Assembly: GCA_025201375.1 (NCBI GenBank)
Contig: JAIWZP010000045.1
Span: 1 to 64,000, forward strand
Direction of reading: 5' to 3'
DNA length: 64,000 nt
Source of the DNA: Gongronella butleri
Taxonomy: Eukaryota; Mucoromycota; Mucoromycetes; Mucorales; Cunninghamellaceae
The position numbers and the translations under genes were made by a program. Under the pieces are notes generated by a model. The model saw nothing but the letters and a program-made list of their open reading frames with translations, had not been told where the DNA came from and searched no databases. The first letter of the stretch is position 1. Each line of letters opens with the position of its first letter. Below, in pieces: positions 11,733-21,705 of the stretch.

Positions 11733-13733
11733 CTACGGGCGACGGTCAAGCTTTGGGATGCCCTCTTCCAGCACGATAGTCATGCCTTGCAGAATATGCG
11801 GCGCGAGATGACAATGGACCTAAAAATTAAAAATTAAAAAAAACACGATCAGAGACAGTTCAAAAAAAAAGAGAAGGGATCGTACCGCCCAGATGCCGGG
11901 ATTGTCGGCCATGAAGCGCAGCTTGGCCCATCCACAGCCCTTGATGCGGACATCCTTGTCATCAGCGTGACCATTGCCATTTTCCTCGTCCGTGTGCGCA
12001 CCGTAGACCATGGACGTGTCCTTTGCAATGGGGTGAGGTACGTTGCGGATGTGCTGGTCGCGTTGATGGTCATAGGTGCCAGCACCGTACGCGATCAGCC
12101 AATGATCAGTGCCGTGTGTGTGCCAGGGATGTGCTGAACAGCGTGTCGCATTGGAATAATAGGTGTTTTGCACAACGAGATCCACGACGGAGCCAAGGGT
12201 CAGGGGATACGTGCCGAGCGTCGTGTCTGGCTTGGTGATGGGTTGCGGCAGGTTGGCGAGCGCGTGGATCGCGGCAGGGCGCGTCCCATTCCAGATCTGG
12301 TGCAAGAGCGTGGTCGACGGCATGTCGTGCGAGATGCCATTCACGTAGAATCGCTGGACAAAGTCGCCATTGCGCCATTCGCGTCCAAACGTCGTATTCA
12401 GGTAAATCGTGACGTCGGCCTTGGACCCTTTTGCCAGCATCGGCGGCTCAGGCTTCACAGGCTTCAATTGGTCCCACACTGGCCACGGCACGGGCCATGG
12501 CGACGCTACCTCGGGCGGCACGTGAATGTTCGACGCGTTGATTGTTGTGCTTTCGCCATTGGATGCCGCTTTGGGGTTTCCGTGTGCGTCCGTGTTGTTT
12601 TTGTCGCCATTGGACGTTGACTGCAGCACCGACGCGTAGCGCAAGATGGCCCAGCCGTGCGGATGTGGCGACTGGACGTGTTCAAACGAGGCACTTGTTG
12701 GTTTATCGACGCTGACGGTGGCGACGAGCGGCGTGACGTGGATCGCATAATCCGCGACGGCCTGATCTGCGCAAACAAGGACGGAAATGCGCTGGCCTGG
12801 CGAGACTTCCACGGCATCCGTTTCATAAGGCGTGACGAGATGGCCATCGACCTCGATGATGGTCATACGATGGCCTGCAATGGTCACAATGGCCGTGCGG
12901 TGCACCAATGCGCCAATGATGCGCAGGCGCACAATACTGTGCTTGTCGACCGTGATAATTGGCGCGTCCTCTGCGCTGCAAGTCGTTGAATTGAGCGCGT
13001 CAAGGGTGGGCAGGGCCTTGCCATTGACCAAGATAGCGTCGGCCTCGGGGATCCCGGCATATTTTGGTCCGGCAATGTACGCGTCCATATCGGGCCGATC
13101 AAACCATTCGCTGATCATGAGCAGCTGGTCGGTGTCATACGCGACCTTGTCCACCAACAAGGGCGGGCGATGGCGCGGCTTTAGCACATTGTTGCTATTG
13201 TGTGCAGTCGTGGCATTGGATTGCGCAGGATCGGCGAGCGGCGATTCGTACACGGTCAATGCGCCAAACACGGTCACTTCTTGCATGGCGACGTGCGCGT
13301 GGTAGAAAAAAGTGCCGCCCTGTTCCAACGTGATGTCGTAGTGGAATTCGCCACCGGGCATCACGGGATCCTGTGTCAGCATGGGCACACCGTCCTGGTC
13401 GGGCGCCCCGCGATGGTGCAGGCCGTGGAAATGCAAGCTGGCCGAAGATAGATCCATGCCCGTCCATCGAAGCACGTCGCGCTTGTCGTGGCTGCTCGCC
13501 GCAGCATCGTGCAATTGGTTGCGGAAGTTGATCACAAGGCGGTCGCCCACATTGCCCGTGATGGTGGGCCCTGGCACCTGTCCATTGATCGTGATGGCCG
13601 ACACTGCCGTGCCATTGCCGCATGACGGCCTGAGCGTCGCCTGCGTCAGGTTGAATTCATGATACAGCGTCGCGCCGTGCGCCGCAACGGCAAAGACTGC
13701 CCACGAGGCAAGAACAAACAGAGGCGTCCGCAT
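11733..13733 (-). CDS. Secreted multicopper oxidase (ascorbate oxidase/laccase type), copy 1
   Basis: Multicopper oxidases couple one-electron oxidation of a substrate to four-electron reduction of oxygen to water. Two exons (13733-11886 and 11819-11733) give 644 residues. A signal peptide is evident (MRTPLFVLASWAVFAVAAHG). All four copper motifs are present: LHFHGLHH, FFYHAHV, HPWHTHGTDHW, and HCHLAPHILQGM spanning the intron junction. The last supplies the type-1 Cys-His pair and a Met axial ligand. Three cupredoxin domains fit the length. There is no C-terminal membrane segment, so a Fet3-type anchored ferroxidase is less likely. The natural substrate cannot be read from sequence. A paralogue lies at 25147-27080 in the same orientation with the same intron placement just before HCH. 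Confidence 0.93.
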
Positions 13734-14126
13734 TTTTTTACGTGTGGAAAATGAAGGAAAGTGTGCACGCAAGTAGAAAAAAGGAAAGTGGAGGGGGGCA
13801 GCAAGCGATGCAACCTGATCGAACAAAGAAAAAAAAAAGTACAAAAGAATAAAAAGAAAGGACAAGAGGAACAGAAATCAAAAAAAGAAAGTCAGGCCAC
13901 ATTAAGGAACGTGCCGTGCCCTGGGCGGCGACCCAAATTGGCTGTGCAACCAGCTGGGTGTAAGCGCCAATTGTCCCCACATGCATGCCAATTGATCACC
14001 GCACGACCTTAATTAAACTTCTGCCATTTGCCAAAACCGGAGCACGTGCGCCTGTTTGCCTGTCACCCCGACCATCGCGAATCTCGAAAACCTTCGATCC
14101 TCGGCTGCACAGGTATCATGTTTGCT

Positions 14127-14168
<42 letters not shown>

Positions 14169-14786
14169 ATAAATTTTGTTCTGCACTGTGTGCGTCCTTT
14201 GCAGCCGTCAATGCTATGATAGTGAATTGCATAGGTCTATCGACAACGGCAACTTAGTCACTTGGAAAACAGTGTTGAAATGACAACGTGCACGCTGTTC
14301 GGTCAATGAAAATAATGCGAAATGAACCTTTTTTGTGCATTTCAAGAATATCTCGTCAAACAAGTCTTGCAATTCTGCAGGAGGGCCGTTGATTATCATT
14401 TGTAACACAATTTGGCACAAATTCTCCTATCATATTTTACAGTAGTGATGCGCTACAGAGCAAGAAAAGGCCCTTTGCCGAAACCATTTGCTGCTTTATT
14501 TCTTTTTGTGATCATCGTGCCTTCCTTGTTATTTGCCAAGGATCCTTATCTCGCACTTCACTTCCCGGAATGCATCAATGGCTTTGAATTTGTCGCTTGC
14601 TTGAATCGAGGCTCGAGGTTGTAAAGTGACTAGAAAAAAATTGGGCACTGAAAAATCAATTTTCGCGTTTAATTTACGCTTTTTTGCATTTTTTACTGCC
14701 ACAAGAAGCAAAGAGGCTATCTATTCCACAGCAAACCAAGTTGACAGAGCATATTTATGACATAGTAAAACCTTCGAGTTTTATTC
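13734..14786. other. Intergenic region with a 37-nt poly(A) tract
   Basis: Upstream of the oxidase the sequence becomes AT-rich. A homopolymer of about 37 A lies at 14128-14164. A minus-strand open frame at 14214-14420 has moderately complex composition but no start context, splice partner or family match, so I do not call it a gene. No RNA gene was recognised. Confidence 0.5.
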
Positions 14787-14791
14787 ATGCA

Positions 14792-15127
14792 TCACGTATG
14801 TAGAAAAGAGTTGCAAAGGGGAAATTTTTGCCACGAGTGTCGCGGTCGTCCCCCGAGAGGACACGCGTCAACGGGGATGCTGGTGGGGACACCGGATACA
14901 CGTCTTCCTGCGGTCGATGGGGGGAGTCGAAGATTGCTGGCTCCATGGCTGGGAGAGGGCGACGCCAGCCAGGGGCTGCTTGTTCCTTGTGTGGCTGCCC
15001 CCGAACGGGGCGACTTCCACCAGCCCACGACGACCGCCACCGCGCAAGCTATCATACAGACTGCCATTTGCAGGTCTCCGTCGGCCGCAGACGATGAAGA
15101 GGAGGGAGGATTGGTTGGCGCCATCAA
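14792..15127 (-). CDS. Possible small membrane protein in a GC-rich island (uncertain)
   Basis: A GC-rich island at about 14830-15130 stands out from AT-rich surroundings. On the minus strand it is open for 111 residues from MMAPTNPPSSSSSAADG, with one plausible membrane segment (LQMAVCMIACAVAVVVGWW) and a Pro/Ser-rich remainder. An AATAAA-like signal follows on that strand at about 14778. The plus strand is also open (14787-15170), so composition alone may explain both. No family is recognised. A structured non-coding RNA is an equal alternative. Confidence 0.22.
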   Translation of the reverse strand: MMAPTNPPSSSSSAADGDLQMAVCMIACAVAVVVGWWKSPRSGAATQGTSSPWLASPSPSHGASNLRLPPSTAGRRVSGVPTSIPVDACPLGGRPRHSWQKFPLCNSFLHT

Positions 15128-15960
15128 GGCAGCAGCGTTTAATGTTCACAAAAAAAAGGCAACAAAATAAAGGAAGCGTGCAAGCAAGGTGTGAACAAAG
15201 GGTATGTGTGTTGTGTGTGTTGACGAATCTGAGGAGAAAAGGTAGCCTTGGGAAAATATGACGCCTTTTAAGCATTTTTGCTCGATGTTGACTGTGCTAC
15301 AGTACTGTACTGTAAAGTACGGCAGCTGACGCGTCGCGACTGACGCGAGGTGGGATGATGGAACTTGAGGTTGGTGTGTGTTGAGCGCATCTGCGCATGG
15401 CGAAAATAGAGCAAAAATGACTGTTTGTTTTTTCGTTTTGAAACAAACGCCAGAGAAGAAATGATGCGATGGGCAATTGCGCACGCGATGGATTGCAAGA
15501 GCGTTTCAATACAGTAACAAGGTGAATGACGTGGAAGCGCGCGTGTCGAGATGATTGAGTCCATGGAAACATAAAGAGCCTGTTTTTCAGACTTTGTCGG
15601 CCTTTTGTGCCTCCAGAAATTTTTTTACAGCGTACCTGTCCGCCGACGAAAGACGCTTCACACCGCGAACTACTGTACCTACAGTACCGTCCCCTACCAA
15701 AAAAAATGTCGCAAAGTCAATTTTTCTGCAGTGCCAGCACTCACGTTAATCACTTTAATCTCTTCTGTATTGATCAAAAATGGCTCCAGTGATATGAAAT
15801 TTTGTACAAACAATGGTATGGAGGTATAAAAAAGACTATAAAATTATAAAACGGATATCGTGAGCGGGTTTTTAGATAGAACAAAAAAGGGGAACCTGAC
15901 GCGTCACGCGACGCGACGCGTACCCAAGCTTACAGTATACTGTACAATGGCCTGTGGAGA

Positions 15961-16452
15961 CGAGTTGACATTATGAATCAATATCTTTAAATTTTTCTGA
16001 GACAACCGTGGAAGCGTCTAATTATTTCTGTCAATTCATTTTAGGGCACACGTGTCATGCCAGAGCGCAGCGTGCCAATTGGTCAATTTGTCACTGTGAC
16101 ACGTCCGACGCGTCATATGCCGCGATTTCCTTAATGTGACCGTGGCGACGACCAAGCTGGATGACATAATCACAGCTACTCAATAGCATTTACTTTTAGG
16201 CTTTCAAATTAAATAATTATCATAGTTTCAAGTCAACAAAGAGATTAATTTTTTTTGCTAGCAGAGATAAAATCATTATTTTTGCATGCTTTTTTGGCGC
16301 TTTGCGCGTCATAAGGACAAATTGACCAATAGGCACGCTGCGCTCTGGCATGACACGTGTGCCCTAAAATGAATTGACAGAAATTCTGTAATTAGACGCT
16401 TCCACGGTTGTCTCAGAAAAATTTGGAGATATTGTTTCATAATGTCAACTCG
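15961..16452. repeat. Left inner sub-palindrome of the foldback element
   Basis: The left arm begins at GAGTTGACATTATGAATC and runs through ATTTTTCTGAGACAACCGTG, TCAATTCATTTTAGGGCACA and GAGCGCAGCGTGCCAATTGG. The same words recur in reverse complement in the order expected for a hairpin at 16310-16452. The middle (about 16140-16300) is AT-rich and unpaired. Confidence 0.8.
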
Positions 16453-16460
16453 TAATACTG

Positions 16461-16917
16461 TATCTCCAAATTTTTCTGAGACAATCATGGAGGTGTCCAA
16501 TTATTTTTGTCAATTCATTTTAGGGCACATGCGTCATGCCGGAGCGCAGCGTGCCAATTGGTCAAATTGTCACTGTGACGCGTCGGACGCGTCATTTGCC
16601 GCGATTTCCTTACGTAGTGTGACCGTGATGCCTTACCTGGTTGATATACGGTAATCACAGCTACTCAATAGTATCCACACTTAGGCTTTCAAATTAAATG
16701 GTTATCATAGTTTCAAGTCAATAAAGAGATTAAATCTGTTTGCTAGAGATAAAATCCTTTTTTCATGGTTTTTTGACGCTTGGCGCGTCACGACGGTGAC
16801 AATTTGACCAATTGGCACGCTGCGCTCCGGCATGACGCATGTGCCCTAAAATGAATTGACAAAAATAATTGGACACCTCCATGATTGTCTCAGAAAAATT
16901 TGGAGATATTGTTTCAT
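16461..16917. repeat. Right inner sub-palindrome of the foldback element
   Basis: This is a diverged copy of the left sub-palindrome. It starts CTCCAAATTTTTCTGAGACA and ends with the reverse complement, with arms of about 120-150 bp and an AT-rich middle. Several substitutions are mirrored in its two arms (ATCATGGAGGTGTCCAATTA against its complement), while the left copy has CCGTGGAAGCGTCTAATTA. Confidence 0.8.
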
Positions 16918-17214
16918 GATGTCAATTCATCTCCACAGGCAATTGTATAAGCTTGGGTACGCGTCGCGTCGCGTGACGCGTCAGGTTCACCTTTTTTGCT
17001 CTATTTCAAAACCCGCTTTCTGTATTCATTTTATAATTTCATAGTCTTTTTTATACCTCCTAACCATCGTTTGTATAAAATTTCATGTTATTGGAGTCAT
17101 TACAGTATTGATCAATACAGAAGAGGAGATTAAAGTGATAAATTTTACGGCTGACACTACTACAGAAAAATTGACTAGGGGACACTTTTTTTGGTAGGGG
17201 ACGGTACAGTACAA

Positions 17215-18160
17215 TTCAGCGCACCGGACGAGTCGGTCAGATTTTTCTGAGGCCGCAAATGCCAAAATTCTTCTATTTGTACTATTTGCATTCATCTGGT
17301 CATCCGCATAATCGACCCTGCTCAAAAATACAGTAGCCTCATCGAAGAACTCGGCGCAAAATTTGCAACAAAAAAGCTTAAAACACCAAAGACGCTACGA
17401 CCACTTTTGAAAATTCAGGGGTCACTCAGGGGTCACACATTTCAATCTCAGAAAATGCCAAATTTGGGGAATTTCGAACTCCGAGTGATCAATGCATCTC
17501 AAACAGGCAGCTCCGACGATTTGCTATTGGCAGACAAAATGGCTCGCCGCCCCCAACCAAAGAAAAATGTCCAAAGAGCGACGCATGAACGGCGATCGAC
17601 TGAGAAAATTGTCTACTTTGGTCAAGATTTTTTGCAAAAATTTAAGGTTTGACGCTTCCAAATTTAGGTGCGTAAATTGCATGGAATTTTTTTATGATAC
17701 TGTATTTTTTTTGCAGGTTTTTGTGCGCTGCAGAATGAACAGCAAGAAGCTGGTGAAATGACCGATGCGAAAAGCTTAAACCCAAGCTAGCGCCCTGCAT
17801 CATGTCATCCCATTAGATGCTTTGCCCCCCTGTTTTTTATTAAATCTGAAATACTGTAAAAATCGGGGGTTGACTAGACAATTATTGTCGAGCAAATCGC
17901 CATTGATCAATTTTTTGTTGAAAAAGTGTATTTCCTCGGCCAGTTTTGATCAGATCGCCGTGAAACTGGTTTCATTCGCTGGAGATTCAGCAGCAGCATT
18001 TGGCACGTTACAGTAAAAGCATTGTAGGTTACATACCGTTGCTCCCAAAAAAAGTGATCCAATGTTTTGAAATTTTAACTTTAATCTGTCAGAACTCATG
18101 CAATACAGTACACTGCTGCTAGAGACTTGAAAATTAGTTCACTATACTGTAGTGTTTACT
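17215..18160. other. AT-rich intergenic DNA, no gene seen
   Basis: Several copies of TACAGTA or TACTGTA occur here (near 17330, 17699, 17848, 18008, 18102 and 18142). A plus-strand open frame at about 17407-17652 contains a basic stretch (RRPQPKKNVQRATHERR) but matches nothing I recognise and lacks gene context. Confidence 0.5.
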
Positions 18161-18164
18161 ATCG

Positions 18165-18490
18165 GTCTATTCGGTTCGGTCGAAGGCCTTGACCGAAACC
18201 GAACCGATAAAAATCGTCAAAACCGATAAGCGACCGATCGACCGGTCAATTTCAGAACTGAACAAAAAAAATGCAACCGGTCGTCCGATAAGCGACCGAT
18301 CGACCGATACAGTAATTTCAGAACTGAACAAAAAAATGCAACCGGTCGACCGATAAGCGACCGTTAATAAAATTAAAACACTGCTATTTTTTTTTATCGG
18401 TCGCTTTATATCGGTCAACCGATAAAAAATTCTCAACCGACTTATCGGTTTCGGTTGACCAAAAGTCAAAACCGCAACCGATACAGTAAT
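18165..18490. repeat. CCGAT/ATCGG-rich repeat with a 65-bp tandem unit
   Basis: The interval is saturated with ACCGATAAGCGACCGATCG, ATCGGT and TCGGTTTCGGT words on both strands. A unit of about 65 bp is tandemly duplicated at roughly 18247-18311 and 18312-18370: TTTCAGAACTGAACAAAAAA, then ATGCAACCGGTCG, then the CCGATAAGCGACCG core. Many of the words are palindromic (CGATCG, ACCGGT). Confidence 0.75.
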
Positions 18491-18719
18491 ACAGTATAAC
18501 ATTTCAAAGTGAGCACGGCGGGGCATTGTTTCTCTTCTTCCCCTTTTTCTTTCTTGTCCCCTTTCTTATATTTCAATTTGTCTCTCTTTCACGATTCGAT
18601 AATGTCCTCCACGAACGGCATAGGCGTTTCGATCCTTGGACGAGCGCACGAGATGCTGCATGCGATTGGCACGCTCACTGTTCCCCGCTTTGCAGACGCT
18701 TGTCCAGCGGAAAAGAAGT

Positions 18720-19345
18720 GAGGCCACTTCAAAAAGCAGCATTTTCGGCGTGAGGCCATTTTGGAAAGCAGTGAGGCCACTTCAAAAAGCAGCATTTTCG
18801 ACGTGAGGCCACCATGCATGAAAAGCAGTGAGGCCACTTTGGAAAACAACATTTGTAGCCTGAAGCCACTTTGAAAAGCATTGAGGCCACTTTGGAAGGC
18901 AATGAGGCCGCTTCAAAAAGCAGCATTTTTGGCATGAGGCCACTTTGGAAAGCAGTGAGGCCACTTGGAAAAGCAGGGAGGCCACTCTAAAAAGCAGTGG
19001 GGCAACTTCCAAAAGCAGTGAGGCTGCTTCCAAAAGCAGCATTTTTGGCCTGCAAAGGAGTGACGCCACTTTGCAAAGCAGTGAGGCCACTTCAAAAAGC
19101 AGCATCTTTGGCGTGAGACCACTTTGGAAGGCTGCAGTTTGGAGTGAGGCCACTTTGGAAAGCAGGGAGGCCATTTTGGAAAGCAGTGAGGCCACTTCGA
19201 AAAGCAACATTTTCGGCGTGAGGCCACTCTGGAAAGCAGCATTTTGGCGTTCGTGGGGCCGCTTTGGAACGCAGCACATTGGCATGAGGACGGTTGAAAA
19301 AGCAGACTGTTTGAGTGAGGCCACTTTGGAGCGGCCCTTTTTTTT
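18720..19345. repeat. Minisatellite block A (GTGAGGCCACTTTGGAAAGCA units)
   Basis: Irregular tandem units of about 21-35 bp are built on GTGAGGCCACTTTGGAAAGC or GTGAGGCCACTTCAAAAAGC, often followed by AGCATTTTTGGC. Divergence between copies is higher than in block B. It contains no stop codons on the minus strand over most of its length, which produces spurious long open frames. Confidence 0.9.
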
Positions 19346-21705
19346 TTTTTTGGTCTGAGGCCGCATTGGAAAGCAACATAATGACGCCAGGCCACTTTTG
19401 AAAGCAGCTTTTTGCCGTGAAACCGTATTGGAAAGCAGCATTTCGGCATGAAGCCGTAATGAAAAGCATCCTTTCCGGCGTGAAGCCGTATTGGAAAGCA
19501 GCTTTTTGACAAGACGCCGTATTGGAAAACAGCATTTTTTGCGTGAGGCCACTTTGCAAAGCAGTAAGTCCCCTTCAAAAGCAGTGAGGCCACTTCAAAA
19601 AGCAGCATTTTTGGCGTGTGGCCACTTTGGAAAGCAGTGAGGCCACTTTGAAAAGCAGCTTTGGAATGTGAAGCCGCATTGCAAAGCAGCTTTTTGGCGT
19701 GAAGCCGTATTGAAAAGCGCCCTTTTTGGCATGAAGCCGTATTGAAAAGCAGCTTTTTGGCGAGAAGCCGTATTGGAAAGCGCCATTTTTGGCATGAAGC
19801 CGCATTGGAAAGCAGCTTTTTGGCATGAAGCCGTATTGGAACGCAGCTTTTTGGCATGGAGCCGTATTGGAAAGCAGCTTTTTGGCGTGAAGCCGTATTC
19901 AAAAGCGCCCTTTTTGGCAAGAAGCCGTATTGGAAAGCAGCTTTTTGGCGTGAAGCCGTATTGAAAAGCGCCATTTTTGGCATGAAGCCGTATAGGAAAG
20001 CAGCTTTTTGGCGTGAAGCCGTATTGAAAAGCGTCCTTTTTGTCATGAAGCCGTACTGGAAAGCAACTTTTTGGCGTGAAGCCGTATTGGAAAGCAGCTT
20101 TTTGGCATGAAGCCGTATTGGAAAGCGCCCTTTTTGGCATGAAGCCGCATTGGAAAGCAGCTTTTTGGCATAAAGCCGCATTGGAAAGCAGTTTTTTGGC
20201 ATGAAGCCGTATTGAAAAGCAACTTTTTGGCGTGAAGCCGTATTGAAAAGCGCCCTTTCTGGCGTGAAGCCGTATTGCAAAGCAGCTTTTTGGCATGAAG
20301 CCGTATTGGAAAGCGCCCTTTTTGGCGTGAAGCCGCATTGGCAAGCAGCTTTTTGGCGTGAAGCCGTATAGGAAAGCAGCTTTTTGGCGTGAAGCCGTGT
20401 TGGAAAGCAGCTTTTTGGCATGAAGCCGTATTGGAAAGCGCCCTTTTTGGCGTGAAGCCGTATTGGAAAGCAGCTTTTTGGCATGAAGCCGTATTGGAAA
20501 GCAGCTTTTTGGCGTGAAGCCGTATTGGAAAGCAGCCTTTTTTTTTTTTTTTTTGGCGTGAAGCCGTATTGAAAAGCGCCATTTTTGGCATGAAGCCGTA
20601 TAGGAAAGCAGCTTTTTGGCGTGAGGCCGTGTTGGAAAGCAGCTTTTTGGCATGAAGCCGTATTGGAAAGCAGCTTTTTGGCGTGAAGCCGTATTGGAAA
20701 GCAGCCTTTTTTTTTTTTTTTTTGGCGTGAAGCCGTATTGAAAAGCGCCATTTTTGGCATGAAGCCGTATAGGAAAGCAGCTTTTTGGCGTGAGGCCGTG
20801 TTGGCAAGCAGCTTTTTGGCGTGAAGCCGTATAGGAAAGCAGCTTTTTGGCGTGAAGCCGTGTTGGAAAGCAGCTTTTTGGCATGAAGCCGTATTGGAAA
20901 GCGCCCTTTTTGGCGTGAAGCCGTATTGGAAAGCAGCTTTTTGGCATGAAGCCGTATTGGAAAGCAGCTTTTTGGCGTGAAGCCGTATTGGAAAGCAGCC
21001 TTTTTTTTTTTTTTTTTGGCGTGAAGCCGTATTGAAAAGCGCCATTTTTGGCATGAAGCCGTATAGGAAAGCAGCTTTTTGGCGTGAGGCCGTGTTGGAA
21101 AGCAGCTTTTTGGCATGAAGCCGTATTGGAACGCAGCTTTTTGGCATGAAGCCGTATAGGAAAGCAGCTTTTTGGCGTGAAGCCGTGTTGGAAAGCAGCT
21201 TTTTGGCATGAAGCCGTATTGGAAAGCGCCCTTTTTGGCATGAAGCCGTATTGGAAAGCAGCTTTTTGGCGTGAAGCCGTATTGGAAAGCAGCCTTTTTT
21301 TTTTTTTTTTGGCGTGAAGCCATATTGAAAAGCGCCATTTTTGGCATGAAGCCGTATAGGAAAGCAGCTTTTTGGCGTGAGGCCGTGTTGGAAAGCGGCT
21401 TTTTGGCATGAAGCCGTATTGGAAAGTGCCCTTTTTGGCATGAAGCCGTATTGGAAAGCAGCTTTTTGGCATGAAGCCGCATTGGAAAGCAGCTTTTTGG
21501 CGTGAAGCCGTATTGGAAAGCACCCTCTTTGGCGTGAACCCGTATTGAAAAGCGTCCTTTTTGGCATGAAGCCGCATTGGAAAGTGGCTTTTTGGTGTGA
21601 AGCCGTATTGGAAAGCAGCTTTTTTGGCTTGAACCCGCATTGGAAAGCAACTTTTTGGTGTGAAGCCGCATTGGAAAGCAGCTTTTTAGGGTGAAACCGT
21701 ATTGG
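19346..21705. repeat. Minisatellite block B, 31-bp unit
   Basis: The unit is 31 bp: GGCRTGAAGCCGTATTGGAA followed by AGCAGCTTTTT. Start points at 20480 and 20511 illustrate the exact spacing. About 75 copies are present. Recurring variants are AAAAGCGCC for GAAAGCAGC, CCGTATAGG, and GAGGCCGTGTTGG. Runs of 15-17 T interrupt the array at about 20537, 20707, 21001 and 21297. Because 31 is not a multiple of three and the unit lacks minus-strand stops, all three minus frames stay open for 540-1185 codons. Confidence 0.95.

Larger units (their letters stand above)
15663..17214. mobile_element. Foldback / nested-palindrome DNA element with Tc1-mariner-like ends
   Basis: The segment is a large imperfect palindrome centred near 16440. 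Its left end reads TACAGTACCGTCCCCTACC followed by a run of A; its right end is the reverse complement apart from a few changes. Matching continues inward through words shared by both arms: AGTCAATTTTTCTG, TTAATCACTTTAATCTC, GTATTGATCAA, AAGACTATAAA, GACGCGTCACGCGACGCG and ACCCAAGCTT. Inside lie two self-palindromic sub-elements (15961-16452 and 16461-16917), each with arms of roughly 120-150 bp. It encodes no recognisable transposase, so it would be non-autonomous. The TA-CAGT-type terminus resembles Tc1/mariner ends, by inference. A TA target duplication is possible but ambiguous. Confidence 0.8.

Noticed and set aside
14214..14420. Minus-strand open frame of 68 codons
   Set aside because: Composition is plausible, but there is no splice partner, promoter context or recognisable family.
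17407..17761. Possible transposase fragment
   Set aside because: A short basic stretch only. No DDE or helix-turn-helix motif is visible and overlapping frames are equally open.
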